Assembly: GCF_034058155.1 (NCBI RefSeq)
Contig: NZ_CP139148.1
Location: 2,976,001-3,040,000, forward strand
Direction of reading: 5' to 3'
DNA: 64,000 nucleotides
Source of the DNA: Flavobacterium sp. KACC 22761
Lineage (GTDB): Bacteria; Bacteroidota; Bacteroidia; Flavobacteriales; Flavobacteriaceae
The notes under the pieces are model-generated. The model was not told the DNA's origin and ran no database searches. It worked only from the letters and a program-made list of their open reading frames with translations. The position numbers were made by a program, and so were the translations under genes. Below, one piece after another: positions 27,702 through 35,726 of the stretch; position 1 is the first letter of the stretch; each line of letters opens with the position of its first letter.

Positions 27702-28862
27702 ATGATTTTACCTTTCTTAAAAAAGTATCAAAACACACCCAAAGGATATCGAATAGCAAACACCGTATTTTTTTTCCTGTCTGGAATTGGTTATTCTTCC
27801 TGGGTTTCCAGAATTCCGCATATACAAGCCCAATTGCATTTGTCTGAAGCTCAGTTTGGAGCAGTTTTATTTGCATTCCCAATCGGATTAATGCTTACTA
27901 TGCCATTTACAGGGAAATTATTGAATAAATACAGCAGTCGTTATATTATGCTTTTAGGCGCAATTATGTTCAATATTGTGCTTGCTTTGCCTGGTTTGGT
28001 GGCTTTTGTCTGGCAATTGGTAATAGTGCTTTTGATTTTTGGAGCTTCTCGAAACATTTTCAATTTATCGATCAATGCACAATCGCTTGAAGTGCAAAAA
28101 TTGTATCCAAAATCGATTATTACTCGTTTTCATGCCGTTTGGAGTATTGCAGTTTTTTCTGGAGCAGGTCTAGGTTATGTGATGGTTACACAACATGTTG
28201 CACCTTCGCATCACTTGTTGGGAGTAAGTGTTTTTATGATGGCGCTTACAGCTTGTTTTTATCCAATGAGCATTCACAATGAACCAGTTCCGGTAAAAAA
28301 GAAATTCTTTTCGATGCCCGAGAAAAATCTAATCAAATTTGCTTTGATTTGTTTCGTTTCAATGGCTTGTGAAAATACAATGTACGATTGGAGCGGAATT
28401 TACTTCGAAAATATACTAAAAGCTTCGCCAAAATTAACAAGTGCCGCATTTGTGTTTTTTGCAACTGCAGTAACTCTCGGACGTATTTTTGGAGATTATG
28501 GCGTAATGAAATTTGGCACTAAAAAAATTCTGCTTTATAGCGGTATATTGATAACAGTCGGTTTCGGAATTTGTTTTATCCTGCCTTTTGTTTATCCAAC
28601 TATTTTTGGCTATATGTTGATTGGGTTTGGCGTTTCTTGTGTTGTTCCTTTAGTTTTTAGTATTGCTGGAAGATCTTCAAAATTAAGCAGTGGTTCGGCT
28701 TTGACTTCCATTTCTACAATTGGCTATTTAGGGTTCTTGCTTGTACCGCCAATGGTAGGTTTTATCTCTGAATATTTAAGCATGAAATGGGCGTTTTTAA
28801 TTATGGCGCTTTTAGGTGTTTTGATGATTTTTATGGTGAATAAGATCGGGGAGAATGAGTAG
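27702..28862 (+). CDS. Major facilitator superfamily transporter (YbjJ-like)
   Basis: A 386-residue inner-membrane protein with about twelve TM helices and no N-terminal signal. After RIANTVFFFLSGIGYSSWVSRIPHIQ comes the alternating hydrophobic pattern of the MFS. SMACENTMYDWSGIYF in the seventh helix region resembles the YbjJ/fucose-permease-like branch (xGxxxDWSxLYL). SGSALTSISTIGYLGFLLVPPMVGF is the conserved helix-11 stretch. The substrate is unknown. It is monocistronic and divergent from the DUF4198 gene. Confidence 0.88.
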   Translation: MILPFLKKYQNTPKGYRIANTVFFFLSGIGYSSWVSRIPHIQAQLHLSEAQFGAVLFAFPIGLMLTMPFTGKLLNKYSSRYIMLLGAIMFNIVLALPGLVAFVWQLVIVLLIFGASRNIFNLSINAQSLEVQKLYPKSIITRFHAVWSIAVFSGAGLGYVMVTQHVAPSHHLLGVSVFMMALTACFYPMSIHNEPVPVKKKFFSMPEKNLIKFALICFVSMACENTMYDWSGIYFENILKASPKLTSAAFVFFATAVTLGRIFGDYGVMKFGTKKILLYSGILITVGFGICFILPFVYPTIFGYMLIGFGVSCVVPLVFSIAGRSSKLSSGSALTSISTIGYLGFLLVPPMVGFISEYLSMKWAFLIMALLGVLMIFMVNKIGENE

Positions 28863-28865
28863 TTT

Positions 28866-28998
28866 TTTTAAAGTTTCTAAGATGCTGAGGTTCTAAGGAG
28901 CTAAGTTTTTTATTTCTTTCTATAATGCATTGTGGATAATCTTTGCGCAAACCGGATTAAAATCCGGCCCTACAAAATTTTTCGAACCTTTGGTTCTT
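28866..28998. repeat. Dispersed CTAAG-type repeats and CCGGAT hairpin
   Basis: The gap after the MFS gene contains CTAAGATGCTGAGGTTCTAA, a member of the CTAAG(n5-6) family repeated at 49.97, 50.2, 50.48, 51.96, 52.09 and 63.98 kb. It also has CCGGAT/ATCCGG (28952-28967) and GAACC/GGTTC hairpins. No gene is evident. Confidence 0.5.
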
Positions 28999-29024
28999 TT
29001 TATTTTTGCTCTACTTTAATCTTA

Positions 29025-29528
29025 TTAAGATTGCCCAATTTCAGATAATTCGTCTTTTTGTCCTTTTGTGATTTTTTCTTTCAGGTTAAAGGAAACATTC
29101 AATAAAATGAGCGCAATAATATTGATACTAACTGCAGCATATTCAGGATCAGCGTTCCATTTGAAATTAAATGTTGTTAATCCCATATTGTAAGTAAGCA
29201 ATGTATCGGTAGTTAGATTCAAACCAAAAGAGATAAACATTCCTGATGTATATGCAAATGTGAATCCCAAAACAGAAAAACTGATTATTTGCAAAATTTG
29301 ATTTATGATTGATAAATTCAGGCCTCTAACATAGTTTTTTTTGACTAACAAAATTCCGCAATAGATTGAAAAGGAATAAAATGATAAAAAAACAATTGTC
29401 ATTTTTAGAATTGGGAAATTTAAAATTCCTGCTTTTCCAGAAAAATATAGGGTTAGTGCAGTTCCAAGAATCCCTCCAATAATTTGATAAATCCCAAGTA
29501 TTTTGATGTTTTTTTCTGTTTTCTGCAT
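29025..29528 (-). CDS. Hypothetical four-helix membrane protein
   Basis: A 167-residue integral membrane protein. Hydrophobic segments at about 10-27, 43-60, 77-97 and 131-147 are separated by short loops, and a charged C-terminal tail (KEKITKGQKDELSEIG) follows. No recognisable catalytic motif or named family. It is the last of a four-gene minus-strand run (DUF6265 lipoprotein, PQQ-like propeller, membrane protein, this gene) with gaps of 21-58 bp, so probably cotranscribed. Confidence 0.65.
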   Translation of the reverse strand: MQKTEKNIKILGIYQIIGGILGTALTLYFSGKAGILNFPILKMTIVFLSFYSFSIYCGILLVKKNYVRGLNLSIINQILQIISFSVLGFTFAYTSGMFISFGLNLTTDTLLTYNMGLTTFNFKWNADPEYAAVSINIIALILLNVSFNLKEKITKGQKDELSEIGQS

Positions 29529-29552
29529 TATGACAAAGCCATTTTAAAGTTG

Positions 29553-30002
29553 TTATTTCTTAATTGTAATTTTAGTATGATATTCAAAAATGTAGCTAAA
29601 AATCATCAGAATTGGTAAAGCAAGCCAAGCTGTAAAAACCAATTCAATTCCGTTTTGACCACCCGAACCATAACATAAAATATCTGCAGTTGTAAAAAAT
29701 ATACTAAGTGCAGTTTGAATAAAAAAGTATTCAAAAAAATTAAAGAAAATCAGATATGTTCTCAGTTTTTCTGAAGTTTCTGTTTCTTTACTCCTAAGTT
29801 TTTTAAGCATTAAAACAGGAAGCGAAATCATTCCAATCCAAGAAAGTGCCCAAAATGTTTTCCAAATTAAGGTGCATTCCATTCCTAGTTTTTGTAGAAT
29901 GAACTGACCACAAACTAAAAAAATAACAGTAAATCCTGGAATAATGACACCTATGAGGCAAAAAATCATGGTAGCTCTAATATAATTGTATTTATATTTC
30001 AA
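29553..30002 (-). CDS. Hypothetical membrane protein
   Basis: 149 residues with about four TM helices (12-35, 47-62, 84-106 and 119-140) and no cleavable signal. Family not recognised. It lies 24 bp upstream of another small membrane protein and 58 bp downstream of the PQQ-like propeller, all on the minus strand; the partners suggest a membrane assembly of unknown purpose. Confidence 0.65.
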   Translation of the reverse strand: MKYKYNYIRATMIFCLIGVIIPGFTVIFLVCGQFILQKLGMECTLIWKTFWALSWIGMISLPVLMLKKLRSKETETSEKLRTYLIFFNFFEYFFIQTALSIFFTTADILCYGSGGQNGIELVFTAWLALPILMIFSYIFEYHTKITIKK

Positions 30003-30060
30003 ATTATATCAATTGATTGCGTTCTTTAATTCTTTATTTATGATTATATAATTGAAAAAA

Positions 30061-31131
30061 TTACTTCTTTGCAGTTTCAATCACTTTTGGCGATGTGTTT
30101 GAATTTTCTCTTGTTGCTTTAAAAATAGATTTGATTGTCGCTAAATCAGTACTTATTTTATAAACTTCACCCGATTCATCTGCAAAATAAATAGCATTTT
30201 CAATCAGTACTGGACTTGATTTTATTTTTCCTTTTGCTGGAAATTTTTTGATTAGTTTTCCTGTAGCTTTATCTAAAACGTAAAGGTTTTTATCATCACT
30301 TCCAAAGAAGATTTTATTGCCAATTATAAGCGATTCTGTACAGGTACTAGCATTGGCTTTAAATTTCCATCTTGTTGTCATGGTTGTTTTGTCAAGACAA
30401 TAAAAGAAGCCTCCGTCATTGCCAAAGAAAATAAAATTTCCATCAATTGCTGGAGTTGAGGAAATCCATTCATTTGTAATGATTTTTGCAACCACTTTCT
30501 TTTCATCTAAGTTAAATTTGTAAAAATTCATATCGTTGCTGCCAAAAAAAAGATTGTTTTGATCCACAACTATTTTTCCAAAAACACCTGCAGAAGCGCA
30601 TTGATAAGATTCGACTAAAGATCCTTGTAAACTCAGTTTGTATATTTTTCCTTTTGTGTCACCAATAAAAATCGAATTATCCTTAAATGAAACAGGAGAA
30701 CTAATTGGCGCATCGGCATAGAATTTTCCTAGTGTTGAGCCGTCTCGAGGATCAAGAATAAATAAACTCGATGCCGATGTTACATACAGATTATTATCTA
30801 CAAGCGTTGGTTTATTTGCTATTGGGCTATAAGTGCCAAGGTTTATTTTCCAGATTTGCTTTCCATCAGCTCCAACGCAATAAACCATTGCGTTGCCATC
30901 ACCAATGAAAATCTTATTTTCTTTAATTTCTGCCTGACTGTATATTTCATTTTCGGCATTAAAAACCCAATTTGTATTTTTAGTATCGATATTCAGGGAA
31001 TATAAATTTTTATTTAAGCTCCCAAATATTAAATTTTTGTTTTGAAAATTTATTTTAGCAATAATGCTTTGTGCTTGCAAAGTGATTAGTGTTGCAAAAA
31101 AGCTGACAAATAGTAGGATTTTTATTCTCAT
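30061..31131 (-). CDS. Exported PQQ-like beta-propeller protein
   Basis: A 356-residue protein with a signal peptide ending LITLQAQ. It is built of at least seven repeats of about 40 residues with alternating IFIGD.../LYVTSA.../IFFGND... strand patterns and turn residues typical of PQQ/quinoprotein-like propellers (FIGDGNAMVYCVGADGKQIWKIN, FFGSDDKNLYVLDKATGKLIKKF). Such single-propeller proteins are usually binding scaffolds; no quinoprotein dehydrogenase active site is evident. BamB-like function is possible, but there is no lipobox. It is cotranscribed with the lipoprotein upstream (21-bp gap). Confidence 0.8.
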   Translation of the reverse strand: MRIKILLFVSFFATLITLQAQSIIAKINFQNKNLIFGSLNKNLYSLNIDTKNTNWVFNAENEIYSQAEIKENKIFIGDGNAMVYCVGADGKQIWKINLGTYSPIANKPTLVDNNLYVTSASSLFILDPRDGSTLGKFYADAPISSPVSFKDNSIFIGDTKGKIYKLSLQGSLVESYQCASAGVFGKIVVDQNNLFFGSNDMNFYKFNLDEKKVVAKIITNEWISSTPAIDGNFIFFGNDGGFFYCLDKTTMTTRWKFKANASTCTESLIIGNKIFFGSDDKNLYVLDKATGKLIKKFPAKGKIKSSPVLIENAIYFADESGEVYKISTDLATIKSIFKATRENSNTSPKVIETAKK

Positions 31132-31152
31132 ATTTTAGCTTGTTATAAAATG

Positions 31153-31629
31153 TTATTTCTTAGTCATCACAAATTTTTCAGAACTTGGTTTTCCATTTAA
31201 ATTTCCCGAAATTTCAGCAGTTAAAGTGTTGTTTTGCCCTTTTGTGTACGTGATTTTTTGGGGATAATCATGTTTCGGATTTTCGAAAACTAATTTTTGA
31301 TCGGTTTCAGAAGTTGACGGAAAGAAAACAGGTTTGTCTTCATTTTGACCTCTTACGGTTGCTTTATAAGTCAAGGTTTCGCCTAATTGAGCCAAAATAA
31401 TAGTTTCAAAATGCAGCGTGTCTTTTCCTTTAATGAAATAAGAGGAGGCGCTAAAAGTACTGTCATTAAGTTTTTGCCAGTTTTCAGATAAAACACCTTC
31501 ATCAGAAGTATTTTCCCAATTTCCAATCAACCAATCGGCTTTCTTGATTTTGTCTTTTTCAACTGTTTCTTTTTTCTGGCACGAAACAAAAGTTATAACT
31601 AGGGCGATAAGGGTAATTTTCTGAAACAT
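31153..31629 (-). CDS. DUF6265-like lipoprotein
   Basis: A 158-residue protein with lipobox FVSC at about residue 17. The domain pattern WLIGNWENTSDEGVLSENWQKLNDSTFSA, then YKATVRGQNEDKPVFF and ENPKHDYPQKITYTK, is that of the DUF6265 (beta-barrel, calycin-like) family of Bacteroidota. Function unknown. First gene of the run that continues with the PQQ-like propeller. Confidence 0.8.
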   Translation of the reverse strand: MFQKITLIALVITFVSCQKKETVEKDKIKKADWLIGNWENTSDEGVLSENWQKLNDSTFSASSYFIKGKDTLHFETIILAQLGETLTYKATVRGQNEDKPVFFPSTSETDQKLVFENPKHDYPQKITYTKGQNNTLTAEISGNLNGKPSSEKFVMTKK

Positions 31630-31738
31630 ATTTTTCCGTTTTGATTTTGTATTGAAGTACTAAAATAAGAAAAAAATGTTTGCAACGAATAATACTGATT
31701 TTCAGGGAATGATTTTTGAAAACAGGGAAAATTTATAT

Positions 31739-31886
31739 CTCCCGCAGATTTAGCAGATTTGACAGATTTTTACAATACAAATTGCAAAATTAAATGTGTC
31801 AAATCTGCGGGAAAAATTTGTGGAAATTCGCGTAATTAGTGGCAGAAAAAATCTGTGTGAATCCTTTTATCCCGATAGCTATCGGG
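31739..31886. repeat. Dispersed palindromes between topB and the DUF6265 gene
   Basis: Within the 270-bp gene-free gap, TCCCGCAGATTT..GACA near 31740 is mirrored by TGTCAAATCTGCGGGA at 31797-31812. CCCGATAGCTATCGGG (31871-31886) is a perfect 16-bp palindrome close to the topB stop and may help end its transcript. No gene seen. Confidence 0.55.
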
Positions 31887-31898
31887 AGCGGCTAAAAA

Positions 31899-34208
31899 CT
31901 AAACGCTTTCAGACAAAATTGAGTAAACCAGTTCTTTAGTAGGTTTTTGATCTTTTAGTTTTGCTCGAACTTCGTCGAAAGTCACTTTGAAATCGCAACC
32001 CGATTTGTATTCGGCACAGCCGTACGCAGTTTTGCCTTTTAGGATGGTTCCTTTTTTGCATTTTGGACAAGTCAAAGCATCTGGACTTTCTTTAGTTTCA
32101 GCTTTTTTCTCTGTTTTCTTCGGTTCTAATTTCAATTTGTAATTTTCCTCAAAACGAATCAATCCTTCAACAGTTTCAGAATCAGTTTTGAAGCCTTTTA
32201 TGTTTACCGTCGAACCTTTTTGAATCAATCGCAAATATTGGCTTTCCGTGATTTTTTTATCATGAAAAACAAAAGGCAATACAAAATCACAACCCGATTT
32301 GTATTCACTGCATCCAAAAGCCGATTTTCCTTTTATCAGGTTTCCTTTTTGGCATTTCGGACAAGTTTCTGCTGTAATGCCAGAAGTTTTCTTTTTCTCT
32401 TTTTCTGCTTTTACAACAGGTTTTTGAATTGTTGCTGCATGCGAAATATTGGCATGTTTTGTTTCGCTTCGGACTTCATAAACCAAAGCTTCCACCATTC
32501 TTTTCATGTTTCGGATAAACGCAGCAGCAGTGAAAGTTCCTTTTTCGATATCTTTCAATTGCTTTTCCCAAGTTCCAGTAAGTTCGGCTGACTTGACCAA
32601 TTCATTCTGAATAGTATCAATCAATTGAATTCCGGTTAAAGTTGGCAAAACCTGTTTTTTGTTTCGAACAATATACTGACGTTTGAAAAGTGTCTCGATG
32701 ATATTCGCACGCGTTGACGGACGCCCGATTCCGTTTTCTTTCATCAATTCACGCAAATCTTCGTCATCAACTTGTTTTCCAGCAGTTTCCATGGCGCGCA
32801 GTAAAGTCGCTTCGGTAAACTGATTGGGCGGTTTGGTTTCTTTTTGAAGAAAAGAAGGTTCATGAGGCCCTTTTTCGCCTACAACAAAACTTGGCAGTAA
32901 ATCGGGTTCTTTTTCTTTTGCATTTGGATCTTCAAATACTACGCGGAAACCTTTTTTTAAGATTTCTTTTCCTGTTGCTTTAAAAGTCACTTCTGCCGCT
33001 TTTCCAATTACGGTCGTATTGGCAACCAAACAATCATCATAAAAAACAGCAATAAAACGTCTTGTAATTATATCATAAACCTGCTGTTGGTTGTATGGCA
33101 GATTATTTTGAATTCCGGTTGGAATAATAGCGTGGTGATCGGTTACTTTTTTGTCATTGAAAACCTTTGGTGATTTTTTTATTTTTTTCTCCAAAATGGG
33201 TTGGGTCAATTCGGCATAATTAGTTAATTTTTGCAGAATTCCCGGCACTTTCGGATAAATATCTCCCGGCAAAAAAGTCGTATCAACTCTGGGATATGTA
33301 ATTACTTTTTGTTCGTATAAGGTCTGTGCGATTTTCAGCGTTTCTTCTGCCGAAAACCCAAATTTCTGGTTGCAATAAACTTGCAATCCTGTTAAATCAA
33401 AAAGCTTTGGAGCATATTCGTTTCCGTTCTTTTTGTCAACCGAAACAATTTCGAAATCACTTTCTTTTACTTTTTCGGCCAGAATTTCTCCGTCTTCTTT
33501 GTTTAAAAAACGACCTTCTTCATAACTAAAAAGCGTTTCTCTATATAAAGTCTGTAATTCCCAATACGGCTGCGGTTTGAAGTTTTCGATTTCTCTAAAA
33601 CGATCCACAACCATTGCCAGTGTTGGCGTTTGTACGCGCCCAATAGATAAAACTTGTTTGTACCCACCATGTTTTACGGTGTACAAACGCGTCGCATTCA
33701 TGCCTAAAAGCCAATCTCCAATCGCTCTTGAAAATCCGGCGTAATATAAATTATCGTAATTGGCTGACGGTTTCAGGTTTTCAAAACCTTCTTTGATGGC
33801 TTCGGTCGTCAAAGATGAAATCCATAAACGCTGAATTTCGCCTTTGTAATGGGCTTCGTTCATGACCCAACGCTGAATCAATTCTCCTTCTTGTCCAGCA
33901 TCCCCGCAGTTGATGACCACTTCGGCTTTGTCAAAAAGACTTTTAATGATTTTAAACTGTTTCTGGATTCCCGAATTCTGAACGACTTTGGTTTCGAACT
34001 TTTCAGGAAGCATCGGCAGATTGTTCAAATCCCAGCTTTTCCAATGCGGTTTGTAATCATTGGGTTCTTTCAAGGTACATAAATGCCCGAAAGTATAGGT
34101 CACTGCATAACCGTTGCCTTCGTAATAGCCATCGTGCTTGGTATTAGCACCCAAAACGGATGCAATTTCACGCGCTACACTTGGTTTCTCAGCAATACAG
34201 ACCTTCAT
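31899..34208 (-). CDS. topB: DNA topoisomerase III (type IA)
   Basis: Type IA topoisomerase that decatenates DNA and resolves recombination intermediates. The 769-residue protein opens with the Toprim domain (MKVCIAEKPSVAREIA; metal-binding NCGDAGQEGE near 99-108). The catalytic tyrosine is in ITYPRVDTTFLPGD (about Tyr304), followed by the DHHAIIPTG and GIGRPSTRANIIE segments. After about residue 600 there are two copies of a cysteine-bearing finger (CPKCQKG...GKSAFGCSEYKSGCDF and CPKCKKG...GKTAYGCAEYKSGCDF), a C-terminal extension common in Bacteroidota TopB. Isolated gene. Plasmid-type TraE topoisomerases are related, but no conjugation genes are near. Confidence 0.95.
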   Translation of the reverse strand: MKVCIAEKPSVAREIASVLGANTKHDGYYEGNGYAVTYTFGHLCTLKEPNDYKPHWKSWDLNNLPMLPEKFETKVVQNSGIQKQFKIIKSLFDKAEVVINCGDAGQEGELIQRWVMNEAHYKGEIQRLWISSLTTEAIKEGFENLKPSANYDNLYYAGFSRAIGDWLLGMNATRLYTVKHGGYKQVLSIGRVQTPTLAMVVDRFREIENFKPQPYWELQTLYRETLFSYEEGRFLNKEDGEILAEKVKESDFEIVSVDKKNGNEYAPKLFDLTGLQVYCNQKFGFSAEETLKIAQTLYEQKVITYPRVDTTFLPGDIYPKVPGILQKLTNYAELTQPILEKKIKKSPKVFNDKKVTDHHAIIPTGIQNNLPYNQQQVYDIITRRFIAVFYDDCLVANTTVIGKAAEVTFKATGKEILKKGFRVVFEDPNAKEKEPDLLPSFVVGEKGPHEPSFLQKETKPPNQFTEATLLRAMETAGKQVDDEDLRELMKENGIGRPSTRANIIETLFKRQYIVRNKKQVLPTLTGIQLIDTIQNELVKSAELTGTWEKQLKDIEKGTFTAAAFIRNMKRMVEALVYEVRSETKHANISHAATIQKPVVKAEKEKKKTSGITAETCPKCQKGNLIKGKSAFGCSEYKSGCDFVLPFVFHDKKITESQYLRLIQKGSTVNIKGFKTDSETVEGLIRFEENYKLKLEPKKTEKKAETKESPDALTCPKCKKGTILKGKTAYGCAEYKSGCDFKVTFDEVRAKLKDQKPTKELVYSILSESV

Positions 34209-34253
34209 TTTTTCATTTCTTGTTGGACAGCGAAATTAGGGAATTTTTTTGGA

Positions 34254-34298
34254 AAGGGGCAAAGGTTCTAAGGAACAAAGGGGCAAAGGTTTTTTTTG
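34254..34298. repeat. Short direct repeat AAAGGGGCAAAGGTT
   Basis: Two copies of AAAGGGGCAAAGGTT, separated by CTAAGGAAC, lie just upstream of topB. The family is similar to the CTAAG-rich repeats elsewhere. Confidence 0.55.
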
Positions 34299-34334
34299 AA
34301 TGATTAAAATTCGGGTTTGATTTTTATTAAATGA

Positions 34335-34365
34335 AAAAGCTGCAACAATATTTTCTGCAGCTTTT
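34335..34365 (-). terminator. Terminator of the AraC-VOC pair
   Basis: A 10-bp stem AAAAGCTGCA/TGCAGCTTTT lies 11 bp after the VOC gene stop on the minus strand. Confidence 0.65.
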
Positions 34366-34375
34366 CAATGATAAT

Positions 34376-34801
34376 TTACAATTCTTTTTTCTCGGCAAAA
34401 CCAAGAATATACCCATTCAGATCTTTTAAATAGAATTCTGTCATTCCGTACCAAGTGGTTTTCAGATCTGTTATTTCAAGATTTTTATTTTTAAGAGTCG
34501 AATAAAATTCAGTTATGCCTTCAATATCCATATAAAAAGAGACTGTTGCACCTATTGGTAAATCTTTGGTGAAAAGAACATCATTTTTGAAGGTGTCTGA
34601 ACGCTGAAACATGAATTCTACATTGTCTTTTTGCATCATAGCATAAACATATTCTTTGTTTTTTGCTAAAGTTTGTTCAACGCCGTCTTGAGTTTCTGGA
34701 ACAGCCATAATAAGTTTAAAACCGAAGTTTTCTGTGTAAAAATCAACAGTTTTTTTAATGTCGGTTACTTCAAAATTAGGAGAAAGTTTGCTTATTTGCA
34801 T
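34376..34801 (-). CDS. VOC/glyoxalase superfamily protein
   Basis: A 141-residue protein with the paired beta-alpha-beta-beta-beta fold of the vicinal oxygen chelate family. It opens SPNFEVTDIKKTVDFYTENFGFK and ends YLKDLNGYILGFAEK; the second glutamate-bearing strand is partly degenerate. Possible roles are resistance to an antibiotic or a dioxygenase-like or isomerase reaction, which cannot be told apart here. It lies 31 bp downstream of an AraC regulator, which may control it. Confidence 0.85.
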   Translation of the reverse strand: MQISKLSPNFEVTDIKKTVDFYTENFGFKLIMAVPETQDGVEQTLAKNKEYVYAMMQKDNVEFMFQRSDTFKNDVLFTKDLPIGATVSFYMDIEGITEFYSTLKNKNLEITDLKTTWYGMTEFYLKDLNGYILGFAEKKEL

Positions 34802-34832
34802 TTTGATTGAATTTAAAAATTATACAACAAAA

Positions 34833-35576
34833 CTATTTTTCTTCTGTTTTTGATAATTGTAAAAATCGGTCGTTTTTATTTTTGCTCAATTCTTTTGGTG
34901 TAACGCCGGTGTATTTTTTTATTTCTTTAATGAAATGCGCTTGATCAAAAAAATCAGCTTGCAGACTAATATTGCCATTTGAAATTTCTTCATAAGAAGC
35001 ATTGCAGCGAACAATTTTTAAAAACTCTTTCAGTGGAATTCCAAATTGCGAACTAAAATAGCGGTTGATCTGTCTGCTGTTCCAAAAAATCTGGCCAGAA
35101 AGTTCAGAAACCGATTTTGTTTTTTGCTGATAGACAATTTCGAAAAGTCTTAATTTTCGGCTGTCTATTTCGTTTAAATATTTAAGCGAAGTTTCTAATC
35201 TTGCCGAAGTTTCGTGAACAAATTTCTCAAACTCATCAGATTTATATGTGTCGAAATTCCAAAAATGAAAAGGCAAGTTTAAGGCAGTATCTAAAATAGA
35301 TTTGATTTCTTTTTGAAAAAGATATTCAAGTGCCAAAAGCTTGAATCGGATGGCAAAGAATTTTGTGTTTTTTGGAATTAGAATATCTTTTGGTTTTGTC
35401 CAAATGCCAGTTAGTTTTAAGGTTGCTAAAACATCATTTTCAAATTTGGCTATTAAATCAAAATAACCATCGGGTAAAATAGTGTGTTCTACTTCGAGAT
35501 CAGTGGTTTCATAATACCAAAAACACTGTACAAAGTTGGTCAAAAATCCTGCGGGTTTAATTTCTTTGTAATTCAT
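34833..35576 (-). CDS. AraC-family transcriptional regulator
   Basis: A 247-residue protein. The first ~130 residues form a sensor-like domain (AGFLTNFVQCFWYYET, ILPDGYFDLIAKF, a DUF6597-like layout). A C-terminal AraC HTH (about 150-236) includes FFDQAHFIKEIKKYTGVTPKE. The ligand is unknown. Its place immediately upstream of the VOC gene on the same transcript suggests a two-gene sensing-detoxification cassette. Confidence 0.88.
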   Translation of the reverse strand: MNYKEIKPAGFLTNFVQCFWYYETTDLEVEHTILPDGYFDLIAKFENDVLATLKLTGIWTKPKDILIPKNTKFFAIRFKLLALEYLFQKEIKSILDTALNLPFHFWNFDTYKSDEFEKFVHETSARLETSLKYLNEIDSRKLRLFEIVYQQKTKSVSELSGQIFWNSRQINRYFSSQFGIPLKEFLKIVRCNASYEEISNGNISLQADFFDQAHFIKEIKKYTGVTPKELSKNKNDRFLQLSKTEEK

Positions 35577-35644
35577 TGTTTACTTGATTTAAGTTGATGT
35601 ATAAAGTAGTATTACAAAGATTGATATTTTCTTTTTAATAAATA

Positions 35645-35679
35645 AAAACGCTACAAAGAATATTTTCCTGTAGCGTTTT
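35645..35679 (-). terminator. Terminator of the S9 peptidase gene
   Basis: An 11-bp perfect stem AAAACGCTACA/TGTAGCGTTTT lies 47 bp after the peptidase stop on the minus strand. Confidence 0.8.
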
Positions 35680-35726
35680 GTGTAGCCTAATTGCTAGGTT
35701 TAAGATTTCTTTTTACAGAACAAAAA

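Noticed and set aside
32220..32591. 123-residue plus-strand frame inside topB
   Set aside because: Shadow frame on the opposite strand of a clearly coding gene, rich in Phe/Ser/Cys as expected of antisense reading.
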